Of a stretch of 64,000 nt of DNA, positions 1-12,697 are shown one piece after another. The position numbers and the translations under genes are program-made. The notes under the pieces are model-generated. The model saw nothing but the letters and a program-made list of their open reading frames with translations. It was not told the DNA's origin and made no database searches. Each line of letters begins with the position of its first letter. The stretch's first letter is position 1. The stretch comes from Cephalopachus bancanus (lineage: Eukaryota > Chordata > Mammalia > Primates > Tarsiidae). The stretch lies in NCBI GenBank assembly GCA_027257055.1, contig JAPVLO010000956.1:62001-126000 (forward strand), read 5' to 3'.

Positions 1-172
1 GATCCCCAACTTTCCTGCACAGCCCTCGAGGGTTCCCTTGGCCAGAGAGAGTCAGATGCTAACTTCTGGGCCTTCCCTCCAACAGGCGAAGTGATACCTC
101 TGGTGACTCGAAGGAAGGAACAGGCCAGTGACTCACCTGTGAACCCTCTGCAAAGGGGCCTGGGTCAGTTTT

Positions 173-284
173 CATGGTGGGAGGGGAGGCCTGGTCTTGG
201 GTAGATCCAGCCTCTCTTTCATGGTGGGAGGGGAGTCTCTCATGGTGGGAGGGGAGGCCTGGTCTTGGGTAGATCCAGCCTCTC
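173..284 (+). repeat. Local tandem repeat inside copy A
   Basis: The 44 nt at 173-216 recur without change at 241-284, with a shorter partial copy between them. Copy B has a single unit at about 6,377-6,420, so this local expansion probably happened after the larger duplication. Confidence 0.85.
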
Positions 285-390
285 CTGAGGAAGCACAGAG
301 TCACAGGTTGGGAATTTTCAGTCCAAAGGCTCTGATCATTCCTGGGGTGGCCCTTTGCCCTGTTTCACCAGAGTATTCTTTTTTCTGTAG

Positions 391-498
391 ATGACTCAGA
401 GAATCTACAAAGGCATTCTCCCACAGATGCAGAACTAGGTCTGGATTCTCTTGCTGGATGTGGTCATATTGAAGACTGAGAACCCAGGAATGTATCAG
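391..498 (+). other. Exon-like block, copy A (paired with 6,537-6,634)
   Basis: A pyrimidine-rich tract ending in TTTTCTGTAG precedes the block and CAG|GTATGA follows it. The same acceptor and donor flank the matching block in copy B. All this shows is conserved splice-like borders. The frame of copy A contains a stop where copy B is open, so if it was once an exon at least copy A is broken. Product unknown. Confidence 0.3.
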
Positions 499-1676
499 GT
501 ATGACACATCCATCCCAGACCAGAGCAGGAAAAACAGTCCAGTCTCGGTGTCAAGAGTCCAGGTCTATAGTTGGTGGGAACCTTTAACCTTGGGGACGGT
601 CTGTCCCACAGCCTGGCCAGGACAGTGACATGGGCCCCACAGGAGAGCTGGGCCTGCTCCCCTCTTCCTGGCCTCAAACACAAGCCAGAGAAGGAAGTTT
701 TCTGCAGAGGAAACCCTTAATCCATGAGAAGCATTGACTATGTGAAACCTGCTGTGTGCAGTGAGTCTCCTGAGTTCTGAGGTTGCTTCTTCCTCTTGGC
801 CTACTTCACAGAGCGTGAAAAATCAGGGCGGGAGGAACTCAGTGCACATTAGTTATATTGACTGGGTCATGAGTCAAGTAAGGCCTGTGGGAGCCGGAGG
901 GTTCCAGGAAGATGGGAAGGAACAGAGCCTTGGGATCTCCAGGGGTATGAAGAGGACCCAGGGCAGAGTCAGGGTTCCCACAGGAGAGGGGGACAAAGTC
1001 ACTAGGGACCTTCCTGGTACAGAGAGGCTCCAGCACCACTGAAATGAGCGCCTACTGAGCTCTGAGCCCGGGGCTTGCTGGGGCCTGTGGGGTCAGAATC
1101 CAGGGGGATCCAACAGGGAAGACAGCAGCCTAAAACTTCCCCTACTGCAACCTGCAAAAGTCATTGGGGAGGGCAGACAAAGTAAGGCTCAGGGCCTCCT
1201 TAGACACTACTGACAACACCCTGTGCAGGGGAGGTCATGGAGGTGCAGGAGCTCTCCTCTGTGGGTGGTGGGAACTTAGAACGGCACCCACTGTGGAGGA
1301 CAGAGAGGGAGTTGCTCCCGGAGCGCCAAGCACTCGAATCCCAAGCCCCACAGTGTCCCAGATATTCGGCCACTGACCTGGACACTGAAATCCACATGTG
1401 GCCTGCATGCCACACTCACTGCTGGATTCATCTGCACTAAAACTTTGAGGTCATTAAGCTGACCTTCCACATGAAAAATGTTATAAGGAAATGGCTTTGC
1501 ACCCTCAGACAGAAAGCAACTCCCTGATAAAAGGTACCAAGCCATTGATCCCCCAGGACCACAAATGGATCTTAGATGTGTTTGCTAAGGGGAAAAAGCC
1601 AGACCCAAAACGCTGCCTCTGTACGATTCCTATTCCCATACCTTTAGAAAGGCCATCTCATAGAAAGTGAGGACAA

Positions 1677-1965
1677 GCCGGGCTCTGTGGCTCAGCCTGT
1701 AATCCCGCACCTTTGGGAGGCTGAGGTGAGTGGATTGCCTGAGCCCGTGGGTTCGAGACCTGCCTAGGCAGGCGAAACCTAATCTCTACAATAAAATCAA
1801 AAAATTAGCCGGGTGTGGTAGCGCGCACCTGTAATTCCGGCTACTCGGAAGGCTGAGGCGGAAGGATTGCCGGAGCCCAGCAGGTCGAGGCTGAGGTGGC
1901 TGGGAGCAGCCACTGCACTCCAGTCTGGGCAACAGTGTGAGACTCCAACTCAAAAAACAGAAAAA
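1677..1965 (+). mobile_element. Alu (lemur-type dimer) in copy A
   Basis: A complete dimeric Alu ending in a short A-rich tail and flanked by the target-site duplication AGAAAGTGAGGACA (about 1,663-1,676 and 1,967-1,980). Copy B lacks it at the matching site, so it inserted after the duplication. Confidence 0.95.
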
Positions 1966-3499
1966 AAGAAAGTGAGGACAGATCAGGAAATACAGGGGAT
2001 GAGTCAGGGGGAAAGGTTAACTACAAAGGGGACACCCTAGAAATGGCAGGGGAGAAGCTGCACCCTGAAGTGCTGGAGTGTGGTTAGGAGAGTCCACACG
2101 TGGGTCGGGACCCATAGAACTGCACCTTCCAGAGGCTGAACTTTCATGTGTGCAAATTAGAAATAACAGAAACAAAAAAAAAAAAACTACCAGGATGCAA
2201 AGAATAAGTCATCGAAATTATCCCTGACATATTTACATTTCATTGTCTATAAATGTTACCAAAGTTTTTTTCTACACTGCAGATGCTCTAAAGAGCGCAG
2301 AGCTTATGGGGCAAAGAACATGCCTTCTGGGCTTTGGCCCAGTTCTTGGCCAAACACACCATGCTGGGTTGGTGGACAGCAACCTTGAGAACTCCCACAG
2401 CCAGGCCAGAGAATGGCAATACTGGGTGGGCAATTTCAAATCCCAGGGAAGGTGCTTTCTGTCCCCATTATGTTTGGACGCTGTCAAGGGTCACCCCTTC
2501 GGTGTAGGGCTTGGCTAGTATGTGCTGTAAAAGAAGCACACCCACAGAAACCTCATTTCCCTAATCTGATTAAGACTCCCCGGGTTCTCACAGGCTAAAG
2601 ACATCCCAGCCTCCCTGAGGACCTCTTCTGTGCTCAGGAGCAATGGCCCTGGTCCTGCAGCTGGTCATTCTGTCATCCAACTGGGCACCACCCCAGCTTT
2701 CCTCTCCACCCACAGCCAGATGAAGCCCAGAAGACATGGTCTCCGTATCCCATGTCCTTCAACCTGACTTCATGTCTAGGAGATAGCCGCCTACCCCCAG
2801 CTCCCACCAAGTCACCCTTTAGTCTCTACTTTCAAGACTGTCCATCATGGCCTCTACAGAGGGCTGACCTCCAGGGACCTCAGCCAAGGATGCCAACAGA
2901 CAGTACATACAGCCAGGCTCCAGGGGCTAGTCCTGTCCCTTATCCCAGGCCTGAAGATGCATGATGGGCTCAGTGGGTGGGAGGCCTTGGGGTCCGGGAC
3001 CAGCTCTTCTAACTCATGGCTCCACATCCAGAGAGCACTCTCTGATGTCATGGAGGATGTAGGCTTCTTGGGCTTTTAGGTAGCAAGATACCCTAGGAAG
3101 TGAAGGCTCCAACACAACTAGGATCAACTTTTGAGAAAATGCTTCCCAAATGTCATAATGCTCTTTGTGAGTAGACGGTGTCCTCAGCTCTTCCCCAGAG
3201 GCCTGGGGTCCCATGGATGGGAGAGATGAGAGGCCCAAGTCCCTTCTAATGGGGGTAAGAGGCCAAGTCCCAGCCAGGGACTGGCTGGGGAAGACACAGG
3301 TTCCCAAGATCTTTTTTCTACCCTGGAGGAAACGCAGGTGCTAGCACAGGGACAAGCTCCTTCTGGGCAGAGCTAATATCAAGTGTGGCCACCAGGTGAC
3401 CCTACAGAAGATGGTTGAAGGAAGCCACAGACACTGCCCTTTTCTGTATGTACTTTGAGAAAGTGTCTACAGAGGGGCCTGGAGTAGGTAGGTTTGCAG

Positions 3500-3604
3500 G
3501 GCTGTCTGAAAGGCCCTGAGCATGTCTGCTTCTTCCATCATGACAAGGAAGCCTTGTGCCTCAAAACAACCATGCACTGGTTCATGAAGTCCTTCATCGA
3601 TGAG
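3500..3604 (+). other. Exon-like block, copy A (paired with 9,425-9,530)
   Basis: The block lies between a TTTGCAG acceptor and GATGAG|GTAAGG, a strong donor consensus. It is one of the best conserved parts of the duplication. One frame reads through in copy A, but copy B carries one extra base, which shifts that frame. Splice signals are kept while reading frame is not, so this may be a pseudogene exon or non-coding exon. Confidence 0.35.
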
Positions 3605-4110
3605 GTAAGGTGGCCCAAGAAGACCCCACGCTCAGGATCATCCTGTATTACAGGGACTAGCTCACCAAGGAGGACCCAGCTTTCCCCTCCCCAGGCAGGC
3701 CCCACAGCACACACTAGCCAAGTCCTGCACCAATTGGGTGACCTATCACAACGTCCAGGCTCAAGCCCAGCAGCCAAAGTACACTGGGAAAGATTCACTG
3801 CAGGAGAGTCCAGAGAGGCCCCACACACTCCAGAAGCTTCATTGTCTAGGAGTCCCATTATTACTAAAAGAGGTCCACCCATGAAGAGTTGAAGAACCTT
3901 GTCTGACCAGCTTCATGAGCATCTCGCCCCAGGTGGAGGGGCTGTTGACCTTCCAGTTGGAAGCCCAAGAGGGCCCTACCAAGGTCACTGGCTCCCAGCC
4001 TGAATGGGCCAGGTTCTCCCACACCTGCTGTCTCCAGAGACTCCCTTCACTCTCATCTTGAAGATCTGGGGTGCCTCCATTTTGGAAGAACAGGGATTCA
4101 CTGCATATCC

Positions 4111-6209
4111 GGCATCCAAGGGACACCACTTCCATGTAAGAGCAGGTGCAGTCAGGCTGCTCCCTCCAGCAAGGCAGGCCCTTGCCTCTTCCACTGGGAT
4201 CTGGTCAGAAGGTCCTGGGTTCCCTACAGACACATGAAAGGGGGGGCTGCACATGTCCCAGACACCCGAACCCTCAGCTTCACTGCCTCACCCTGCTACC
4301 ACTGGGTTTCAGGAATGCTAAGCCAGGGCACCAGGATACACAGGGCATGATACATCAACATCTACCATGTCACCAGTGGCCTTGAGATTCTGCAGTGAGT
4401 CCATGTTCCCTACCCATCTGTTCCCGGGAAGTGGTTGTGTTTTTAGTAGGGCCTCTCTGAGGCAGAGCATGACTCCTTAACATGCGGGAGATTAGGTGGG
4501 AAGGTACAATGGGGCAGGTGGCTCAAGGCTGCAAACAGAAAGTATCAGCCAAGGGTGGGGCTGGAGTCTTGGGAGGACAACACATGGGGTGGGACCAGAG
4601 CAGTGACTCACCTGGAACCCTCCCCAAAGGGATCTTGTTTAGTTTGCACAGCTCTACAGAGCCCTTGAGACTCTATTCCCTGTGTCCTCAGTGAGCACTG
4701 CCAGTGGAGGGTAGATGAGAAGGCCACATCAGGGCAGGACAGAGCAAGCAGATGACCACCTTCCCTGTGCTGTGATTGCTGCAGTGGTGGAAGGAGACTG
4801 TGGCTAGAGACAGGGCCAGGGGCCATCACATCCCCCCACGGGGCCCTTTGTCACTCTCACTGCCATGGGCATCTCAAACTTACAGCCAAGGTAGAAAATG
4901 GACAAGCAGGAGTGTAGACAGACCCAGGGGTGGAGTTGAGAGGTACTAATAGGACAAGGGTCACAGAAGGGCTAGAGTAGACAGAGACAGTCTCAGTCTC
5001 TGCAATTAAGGAAGGAAAGTCAGCTAACAGGCAGGGCTGCCCATGGTGCTACTAGTCAGGGACACTGGAGGGTCAGGTCCTGTGACAACTGTAGATAGCA
5101 ATGACACTACACTCGATGTCAGTGCATGGGGCAGTGCTCACACCAGGCTCCATGGACACTGCCCAAGCATATGGTCACTTTCTGGGGATGGCTGTAGAGA
5201 CCCAGCCTCCACCATGGGTAGCACCATCCTGTCTCAAAAGTGGACATTCTCCTACAGAGGCCACTGACTACAGCCCAGGAGAGACAGACTCTGGTACAGC
5301 CCAAACACAAGTGACATTGAGTGGCCCCTGTCCAGGCCCTACCTCCCTCTTCTCCAGGTTTGGCATCTCCTTACTGTCAGCCACAGGGAGGCTCCATCCT
5401 CCCATCCCTGTCTCATCTCCCAGACCAAGACCTGGGTGGCCAAGCACATTCAGGGAAGGGACAGCTCCAAGCCTGGGTCCTCACCTCTACCTTTCACTGA
5501 AACAAAGCTGTCTTTCACGAAACAAAGTTGTCCCCCATCAGTGCCCTGGATATGAAGGGAAAGACCAGTCTCTGCCACAGGGGAGGATGTCTCTAGAGGC
5601 AGAGGGTAGGTCTGTGGGCTCAAGGGGTTGTAAAGGGGATACCCTCCCTCATCTGGACCACGGTTCCTGCCTGTTGGACCTGACCCCAGGACACTGTCCC
5701 TGTGGTTGTTTTTTCCAACCACCATGAACCACTGTGGTAGCCCAGTGGATACCACCAGCTGGTGTCAAGACCACACCTGGAGGCTGGGACTTGGCCAAGA
5801 CCAAGGTGACTGTATGCTGAAGATGGTGGGTCCTGGGAGCACCTGGCCAGGCCACTGGGGGCCCTCCCTGTCACGGGATACAGCCCCGGTGTCCTTTCCT
5901 GTTTCATTCCATTACAATTCCAACAGGACCCTCAGCACAGACCCTAGAATCCAAGGGCCTCTTCAGAAAGCCTGAAGTCCTGCTGACTCCATCAAGTCTC
6001 CTTTCACAGCACAGACTTCAGAAATGTAAGAGAGTCCACACGTGGCTAAATATGCCAAAGATTTGGAAGAAACACAACAACACAAGCAAGGTAACATGGA
6101 GAGTATCTACCCTCTATAGTCAGACAACTGGAACTCATTGCTGTCCCCTCCCACTGCCAACTATCAGACAGAGGACAGCAAACAGTTCTCACTAGGACAC
6201 AGCAGGCCT
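4111..6209. other. Unassigned sequence between the two duplication copies
   Basis: I see no gene or known repeat here. A short stretch near 4,605-4,640 resembles 127-158 and may be the remnant of another duplication unit. An open frame of 208 codons at 5,101-5,727 is proline/serine-rich, has no matching frame elsewhere in the window and no recognisable domain, so I do not call it a gene. Confidence 0.5.
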
Positions 6210-6536
6210 GGTCCCCAGCTTTCCTGCATAGCCCTCAAGGGTTCCCTTGGCCAGAGAGAGCCAGATGCCAGCTTCTGGGCCAGCCCTCCAACAGGCGAAG
6301 TGATACCTCTGGTCACCCGAAGGAAAGACCAGATCCAGATCAGAGTTCACAACCCCAAGCCCTCGGCCAGTTTTTCATGGTGGCAGGGGAGGCCTGGTCT
6401 TAGGTAGACCCAATTCTCCTGAGGAGCCACAGAGTCAAAAGCTGAGAAAATTTTAGAATCCTCAGATTCTGTTCACTCCCAGCATGGCCCTATGTCCTAT
6501 GTCACCAGGAAAGGCTCCCTCTTTTATTTTTTGTAG

Positions 6537-6634
6537 ATGATTCAATATGTCTAGAAAGGCATCACCCTGCTGGTATGGGGCTGAGTCTCGTAGACCTACA
6601 ACAAATAAAGGTAGAGAACCCTGGAATTTACCAG
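6537..6634 (+). other. Exon-like block, copy B
   Basis: Preceded by a T-rich tract ending in TTTTTTGTAG and followed by CAG|GTATGG. One frame is open across the whole 98 nt. It matches 391-498 and keeps both splice-like borders. No family recognised. Confidence 0.3.
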
Positions 6635-9424
6635 GTATGGCCTTTCCACACCAACTAGAGCCGAAGACACACAGGCCAGTCTGTGTCTGGAGTCTAGGTC
6701 TCCAGCTGGAGGGAGGCTTCATCCCAGGGGGTGGTGTGTCCCACATCCTGCAGGATGGTGACATGGACCTCGCAGGTGAGCTGGGCTCTGCTGAGCCTCG
6801 TTGGCTTCACATCCAAGCCAGACAAGGTGGTTTCTGAAGAGGAAACTGTCTTTCCATCAGAAGTACTGACTATGCAATAAAGCCTGCAGTGAGTCTCCTG
6901 GGATCTGAGGCGCTTCCTCCTCTTGGTCCTGCCTCACAAAGTATGAATGAGCAGGACATGAAAACCTCAGTGCCCAATGGACAGGCTGACCGGGTCATGA
7001 GTCATACCTTTAACAACCACATCATGTTTCACGAACACTACAGGGTCAAGTAAGGACTGTTGGGGCTACAGGATCCCCAGGAAGATGGGGAGAACCAGAG
7101 GCATGGGATTTCCCAGGGATGCAAAGTAGACCCAGAACAGAGACAAGGTTCCCACAAGAGAGGGGGACAAACCTACTAGGGGCTCTCCTGGCTGGGGAGC
7201 CACTAGCAACATTGAGTTGAACACAAACTGGACTCTGAACCCTGGGCTCGCTGGGGTTTGTGGGACCTGAATCCAGGAGGCTCCCAAGGGGACAGACAGT
7301 AGCCCACAACATCACGCTGCTTCCCCCACCATGACCTGTGAAAAGGTCCTTCAGGAGGTTGGCCAAAGTAAGGCTTGGAACCTCCCCAGACACCACTGGC
7401 AACACCCAAGCAGGGGAGGATGGGAAGACGAGTGAGCTCTCCTCTGTGGCTGGTGGGAACTTGAAATGCCACCCACTGTGGAGGACGGTGAGGCAGCTGC
7501 TCACAGAGCTACATGTACTCGCATCCCAAGCCACACAATATCCCAGATATTCAGTTATTGACCTGGACACTGATGTCCATGTGCAGCCTGTATGACACAC
7601 TCACCACTGGATTCATCAGCACTAAAACCTGGAGGTGACCTTACACATGGAAAAGGTTAAAGTAATGGCAGTCCACCCTTAGGACAGAAGGCCACTCCTT
7701 GATAAAAGGAATGAACCACTGACCCCACAAGACCATGAATGGATCTGTGAATGGGAAAAAAAACAGACCCAAAAGGTTGCCTCTGTAGGATTCCAATATT
7801 CCCAGGCCAGTTACAGAGGCCATCCCGTAGGGACTGAGAACAGATCAGGTCAGCCAGGGGCTGAGCCACGGCAGAGGGACGAACTACAAAAGGGACACAT
7901 TAGAAATTTGGAGGAGGCAGAGGCAGAGCCCTGAGGTGCTAGAGTGTAGTCACGAGACTCCACACATGGGTCCAGACCCACGGAACTGCACCTCCCAAGA
8001 TCGCACTTTCATGTGTGCAATTCAACACAACAACAACAAAACTACTGGGATAAAAATAACAACTCATCCAAAGTATACCTGACCTATTTGCATGTCATTC
8101 TGCATAAACACGACCAAAATTTTTTCTACAATGCAGATACCCTGAAGAGCTCACCACTTATGGGGTGAACCTCCTTCACCTGGAATCAGGTTCCTTGTCA
8201 GGATTTGTGAGACGAAATGAACCTAACAGCATCAGCTGGAAACCCCAAACCCTCTTCTCTTTTCTAGGCAGCATGCTGCTGATGCACCCTAACGAAGAAC
8301 ATTCCTTCTGAACATTGGCCCAGCTCCTGGCCAGTGAGAAATAGTGGCCTTGGGGCCTCCCACAGCCAGGCCAGGGGACAGCCATACTGGCTGGGCAATC
8401 CCAACTTCTGGGAAAAGTGTTTTCTGTCCACAGCTGGTTAGAGCCTTAGGAAGTCCCTGCTGAGGACACACAGGAGCCTCATTTCCCTAAATCTGAGTAA
8501 GCCACACCTGGTCCCCATTGGCCAAAGGCATCTCAGCCTCCCTGTGGCCTTCCTCTGTGTTCAGGAGCAATGGCCCTGTCCTACAGCTGGTCATTCTGTC
8601 ATTCAACTGGGCACCACCCAGGCTTTCCTCCCCACCCACAACCAGATGAAGCCCAAATGACATGGTTTTCCTATCCCATGTCTCTCGACCTGACTTCATG
8701 TCTAGGAGATAGCATCTACCCCCAGCTCCCACCAGGTGACCCCACCAGTCTCCTTTCATGACCCTCCATAATGGCCTCTACACAGGGCTGACCACCTGGA
8801 TGCTCAGCCCAGGACCCCAACAGGCAGCACATCTAGCCAGGCACCAGAGAACAGTCCTATCCCTTCTCCCAAGCCTGATGCCGGATGGAGGGCTCAGTGG
8901 ATGGGAGGACTTGGGGTCCAGGATCAGTTCTTCTAGTTCACGCTCTGTATCCAGAGAGCATGCTGTGATGTTGTGGGGGAAGGGAGTTTCTTGGGGTTTT
9001 AGATAGCAGGATACCCAAGGTGTAAAAGCTATAAGACCACTAGGACCATCTATTAAGAAGATCCTTCTCGGAAGTCATGATACACTTGGTAAGTGGACAG
9101 TGTATGTCTTCAGCTTTTCCTCAGAGGCCTGGGTCCCATGAATTGGAGAAAGGGGAGGCCCAAGACCCTTCTAAAGAGGGTGAAAGGCCAAGTCCCAGCA
9201 AGGGCCTGGCTGGGGAAGACATGGGATTCTCCAGAAAATCCTTTTCCCACTGGAGAGAAATGACAAGCACTAGGACAGAGACAAGTTGCATCTGGGCAGA
9301 GCTAAAAAGAAGTGTGGTTGCCAGGTGGCCCTGTAAGAGATGGTTGGAGGGAGCCCTGGGCACTGGCTGGTTCTGCACTTCGGGAAAGTGTCTACAGAGG
9401 GACCTGGAGTAAGGAGGTTTGCAG

Positions 9425-9530
9425 GGCAGTCCGGAAGGTCCTGAGCATGTCTGCTTCTTCCATCATGACAAGGGAAGTCTTGTGCCTCAAAATAACCATG
9501 TACTGGTTCATGAAGTGCTTCATCAACGAG
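9425..9530 (+). other. Exon-like block, copy B
   Basis: Matches 3,500-3,604, with the TTTGCAG acceptor and the GAG|GTAAGG donor both kept, but is one nucleotide longer. The length change breaks the frame that is open in copy A. Confidence 0.35.
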
Positions 9531-10030
9531 GTAAGGTGGCCCAGGAAGACCCCCAGCCTCAGGACCGTCCTGCCTTACAAGGCTTGGCTCTCCCAGGAGG
9601 GCTCAGCTTTCCCCACCCAGGCAGGTTCCTATTAGCACACACTAGCCAAGCTCTGCACCAAACGGGCTACACATGACAACGTCTAGGCTTAGGTCCAGCA
9701 GCCAAGGTACACAGGGCAAGACTCATCTCAGGAAAGCCCAGAGAAGCCCCTGGCCCTCAGAAAACTTCATCCTCTGGGAGCCCTGTCCCTGCTAAGAATC
9801 CACCTGTGAATAGCCGAGGACCTTGTCTGACCAGACTCACAAGGGGCTTGTCCCATTTGGAGGGTCCTCTGACCTTCCAGATGGAGGCCCTAGAGGTCCC
9901 TTCTAAGGCTGCTCACCTTCAGCCTGGAAGGGCCAGACCTCACCCACTGATTTCCCCAGAGACCCCCTTCAGTCTTACCCTGAGAATCTGGGATGTCTAT
10001 ATTTTGAAAGGACAGCGGGCACTGATTGCA

Positions 10031-12660
10031 ACGGTATATACAACATGCAAAGTCCATCAAAGTAGGTCCTTAGTGTGCCTGGGAAAATATGCAGGACAGA
10101 CCCCAACTCCCTGAGGGCAGCCTAAACTGTCCATGGAACCCAGTGCTTCAGTCTGGGAACAGACCAGGTGAGATCCAGCCTAGGAGCTGGACAGGAACCT
10201 GTGAGTCCTATAGGTCAGGGATCTAAAACTTACTGGGACCCAAGGAAGGGAGGAATGTAGTGACACTTTCTTGCTTGAGCCCGTGACTATGGCCTCCACG
10301 CACAGATGGAGGCAAGGGGGGCCAGAGAGGGACCTAGCACTGCCCAGTGAAAGGAGCCCAAAAAGAAATGAGGCTCAGTCAATAACTCTCCCAGTGGGCT
10401 CTCCCAGTCTGTTGCCACCCTGTCCCTAGAACACTCTGAAGCTGTTGCTCATGGGCCTGTGGGAGTTCATTGAAGAAAAGCTGCTCTGGAAGATGTCACT
10501 GTGATGAGGCAGCGTCAGGCGCCTATGAGAAAGCCAAAGAAGAATCTCTGAACCCAGCTGCCCCCAGGTGGACTCCAGCACCAGGTCCTCCCCAGTCACT
10601 CTCTGGGGCATTTAAGCAGAGAAGTCCCCTGAAACCCCCACTCCTGCTCTCAGGGCCTTCATCCTGTTCCCCTTCCTTCTCCTACTTCTTTATTCTAAGA
10701 TGCTTCTGGACACTGGTGAGCTGGGTCCCAGGGCAGGTGCTGACCTAGAGTTACTGAATGAGCTTCCCTCCTGGTCCCTCACACATCCTTCCTGCTCCCG
10801 CCTCAGAAGCCGCTTAAGGCAACTGTACGGGGCGGGGGGGGGCCCTCTGAGTGGGCCACACCCCTGCCATGGAGTACTGCACCCCAGAGAGCAGCACAAC
10901 CTCGCCCCTGAGAACTCCTCAAAGGGAGTCAGGACAACATACCTTGAGCCAGGCGTGGAGACTATGCCTCAGACCCCCAGAATATTTGAAGAGAGGCCAC
11001 AGGTGGGACCCTTGACCCGGTGCCAGAAGACAGAGATCAGCTGAGCAAGAAAGTCCAGTCTTGGAATGGAAGAACAATCCCAGAGAGAGAGGGATCCAGT
11101 GCCCAGGGGCATCTCACCCACATGCAGAGAGACCACGTGGGAGGTATAGAGGAGGCTGGGGACAGGTTAGACCTCCCCTGCCTGAGTTCTGAGTCAGGGC
11201 TGAGGCCACGCCAAGCAGCCCTCAGTGAGGGTGTGAGGCAGCAAGCCCTGAGCCAGCCTGAACCTTGAGGGTGGCCTAGGAGCAGCCAGAAGAGCCCCAC
11301 AGCATCTCTGTCCCAAGATGCACCAAATCCTGGCTTAGGATCAGGTGTTGGCAGGGTGTCCTATGTGTCACACCTGGGAACTAGGTAGTGACCCTGAAAA
11401 CTCTAGGGACCCAGGTCTCTGGGACTTAGCCCAGTGGGGGCCAGATAAACTCAGTGGAAATGCTGACCAACGACCACTTTCATTTCAGCCACACCTGAGC
11501 ACACGTCCCCGGCACCCAGTCTTCTATGGACCATAGCAGGATGGTTTCACATGAGACAGCCTGGCCCTCCCTGACCAACCGCTCCAGCCCCAGCAGCCCA
11601 CAAGGGTGGCCTTCCCAAGAACAAGAACCTGGTCCTGGTCCTCTAGCTTCCTCACCTGCCTGGGCGTCCTTGATGCTAAGGCCCAGAGATATAACACGGC
11701 TTCTACAGAGCCCAGCACAATAAGATGCTCTTGGGGGGAAACCAGAAACCCAGAAGAGACCCCACATGATTTACAGAATCCTGAATTGGAATTCTGTGCT
11801 CAAGCTCCATACACACCTGAACGCTGGGAAGCACTGATTTCCTCATTACAAACGGAACCAGATCTACTGTGACCATGTGCCTTCTATACCTCTCCTGGAC
11901 AGCCCCAGGACCATGAATGTGATCTTAGGAAGAATATTAAGGCGGCACTGGAAACTAGACAAGCCAATTGTGACATTCCAACAGAAAAAAAAGGGGAAGA
12001 GAAAACAGCCAGGGAAATGCCCACAAGAAAGGGGACCAAATGTCCCCTTATGTCACAACTACGAGAATTCAAATACCTTGTCACAGTCACAGGAACATCC
12101 CACAGAGAAGTATACAATAGTAGACATACCAGAAAGGAACCAAACTGGAGAATTTTCCACGTAATCAAGAAAACGCTTGGAATCGGTGGGATTAAGGCTG
12201 GCAGGCTTGCTTGAGTCATGGAAAAAAGAGACAGTAACCATGACCCATTAAAGCAGCAGCCAAGAGGCGGACAGCAGGAGATGATGGCATCTGAGCAGAA
12301 GCAGGACAAGGTGCTGAGGGAATTGGGAGAATAAAGCAGCAGACACACAAGCCTGGAGAAGACACGTGCTCAGAAAAGGCTTGAGATGTTCTAGAATCTC
12401 TGGCTGGGCTGATGGGAGAAGCACTTCTTCTGCATGAAACCAGCCCATAAAGACCAGAAAGGTTTATTTTTCTCCCCCAAAATTCATTCTCAACAACAAC
12501 AAAAATTACAAGGCATAGAAGCACACACACACCACACAGTAAAACATGACCCTATACAGGGAAAAAAGTCTGTATGTATTTATTTTTATATACTCACCAG
12601 TCATTTTTATTATTCTCAACTGTCTTATATTTTTGGTTCTTAGGATTTAAAGTCACTTAA
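10031..12660. other. Repeat-poor sequence with one exon-like module
   Basis: No Alu or L1 is visible here. A short block at about 10,700-10,715 begins with ATG and runs into a consensus donor (CTG|GTGAGC), which could be a first coding exon, but this rests on a tiny motif. The module at 11,470-11,760 is described separately. From 11,900 to 12,650 the sequence becomes A-rich and I recognise nothing. Confidence 0.4.
11470..11760 (+). repeat. Exon-like module with an inverted copy at 38,330-38,620
   Basis: The block follows a TTTCATTTCAG acceptor-like tract. About 290 bp, including the acceptor and some upstream sequence, match the reverse complement of 38,330-38,620. Shared landmarks are ACACCTGAG just after the acceptor, CCAGCCCCAGCAG, and CCTGGTCCT. 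The two copies are diverged. Product unknown. Confidence 0.6.
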
Positions 12661-12671
12661 AGTGCATTCTT

Positions 12672-12697
12672 GGAAGGAAGGAAGGAAGAAAGAAAGA
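12672..12697 (+). repeat. GGAA/GAAA microsatellite
   Basis: A run of GGAA units grading into GAAA units. Confidence 0.9.

Larger units (their letters stand above)
1..4110 (+). repeat. Tandem duplication, copy A
   Basis: This stretch is collinear with about 6,210-10,030 at what looks like 75-85 % identity by eye. Matching landmarks are 1/6,210, 391/6,537, 1,230/7,400, 2,270/8,120, 2,640/8,565, 3,500/9,425 and 4,010/9,935. Spacing differs mainly because copy A holds an Alu (1,677-1,965). Similarity fades after about 4,110. Several blocks end in consensus splice donors, so this may be a duplicated gene fragment, but I recognise no protein family and no long shared reading frame. Confidence 0.8.
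6210..10030 (+). repeat. Tandem duplication, copy B
   Basis: Second copy of the unit at 1-4,110. It lacks the Alu and the local 68-bp expansion of copy A and has an insertion of roughly 90 bp near 8,190-8,290 relative to A. Beyond about 10,030 the two copies cannot be aligned by eye. Confidence 0.8.

Noticed and set aside
5101..5727. 208-codon plus frame
   Set aside because: Low-complexity Pro/Ser/Gly composition, no homologous frame, no splice or promoter context.
7046..7600. 184-codon minus frame in copy B
   Set aside because: The matching part of copy A is broken up, no domain is recognisable, and splice-like signals there favour the plus strand.
12017..12348. Overlapping plus and minus frames near 12 kb
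   Set aside because: No conserved motif and no support from composition.
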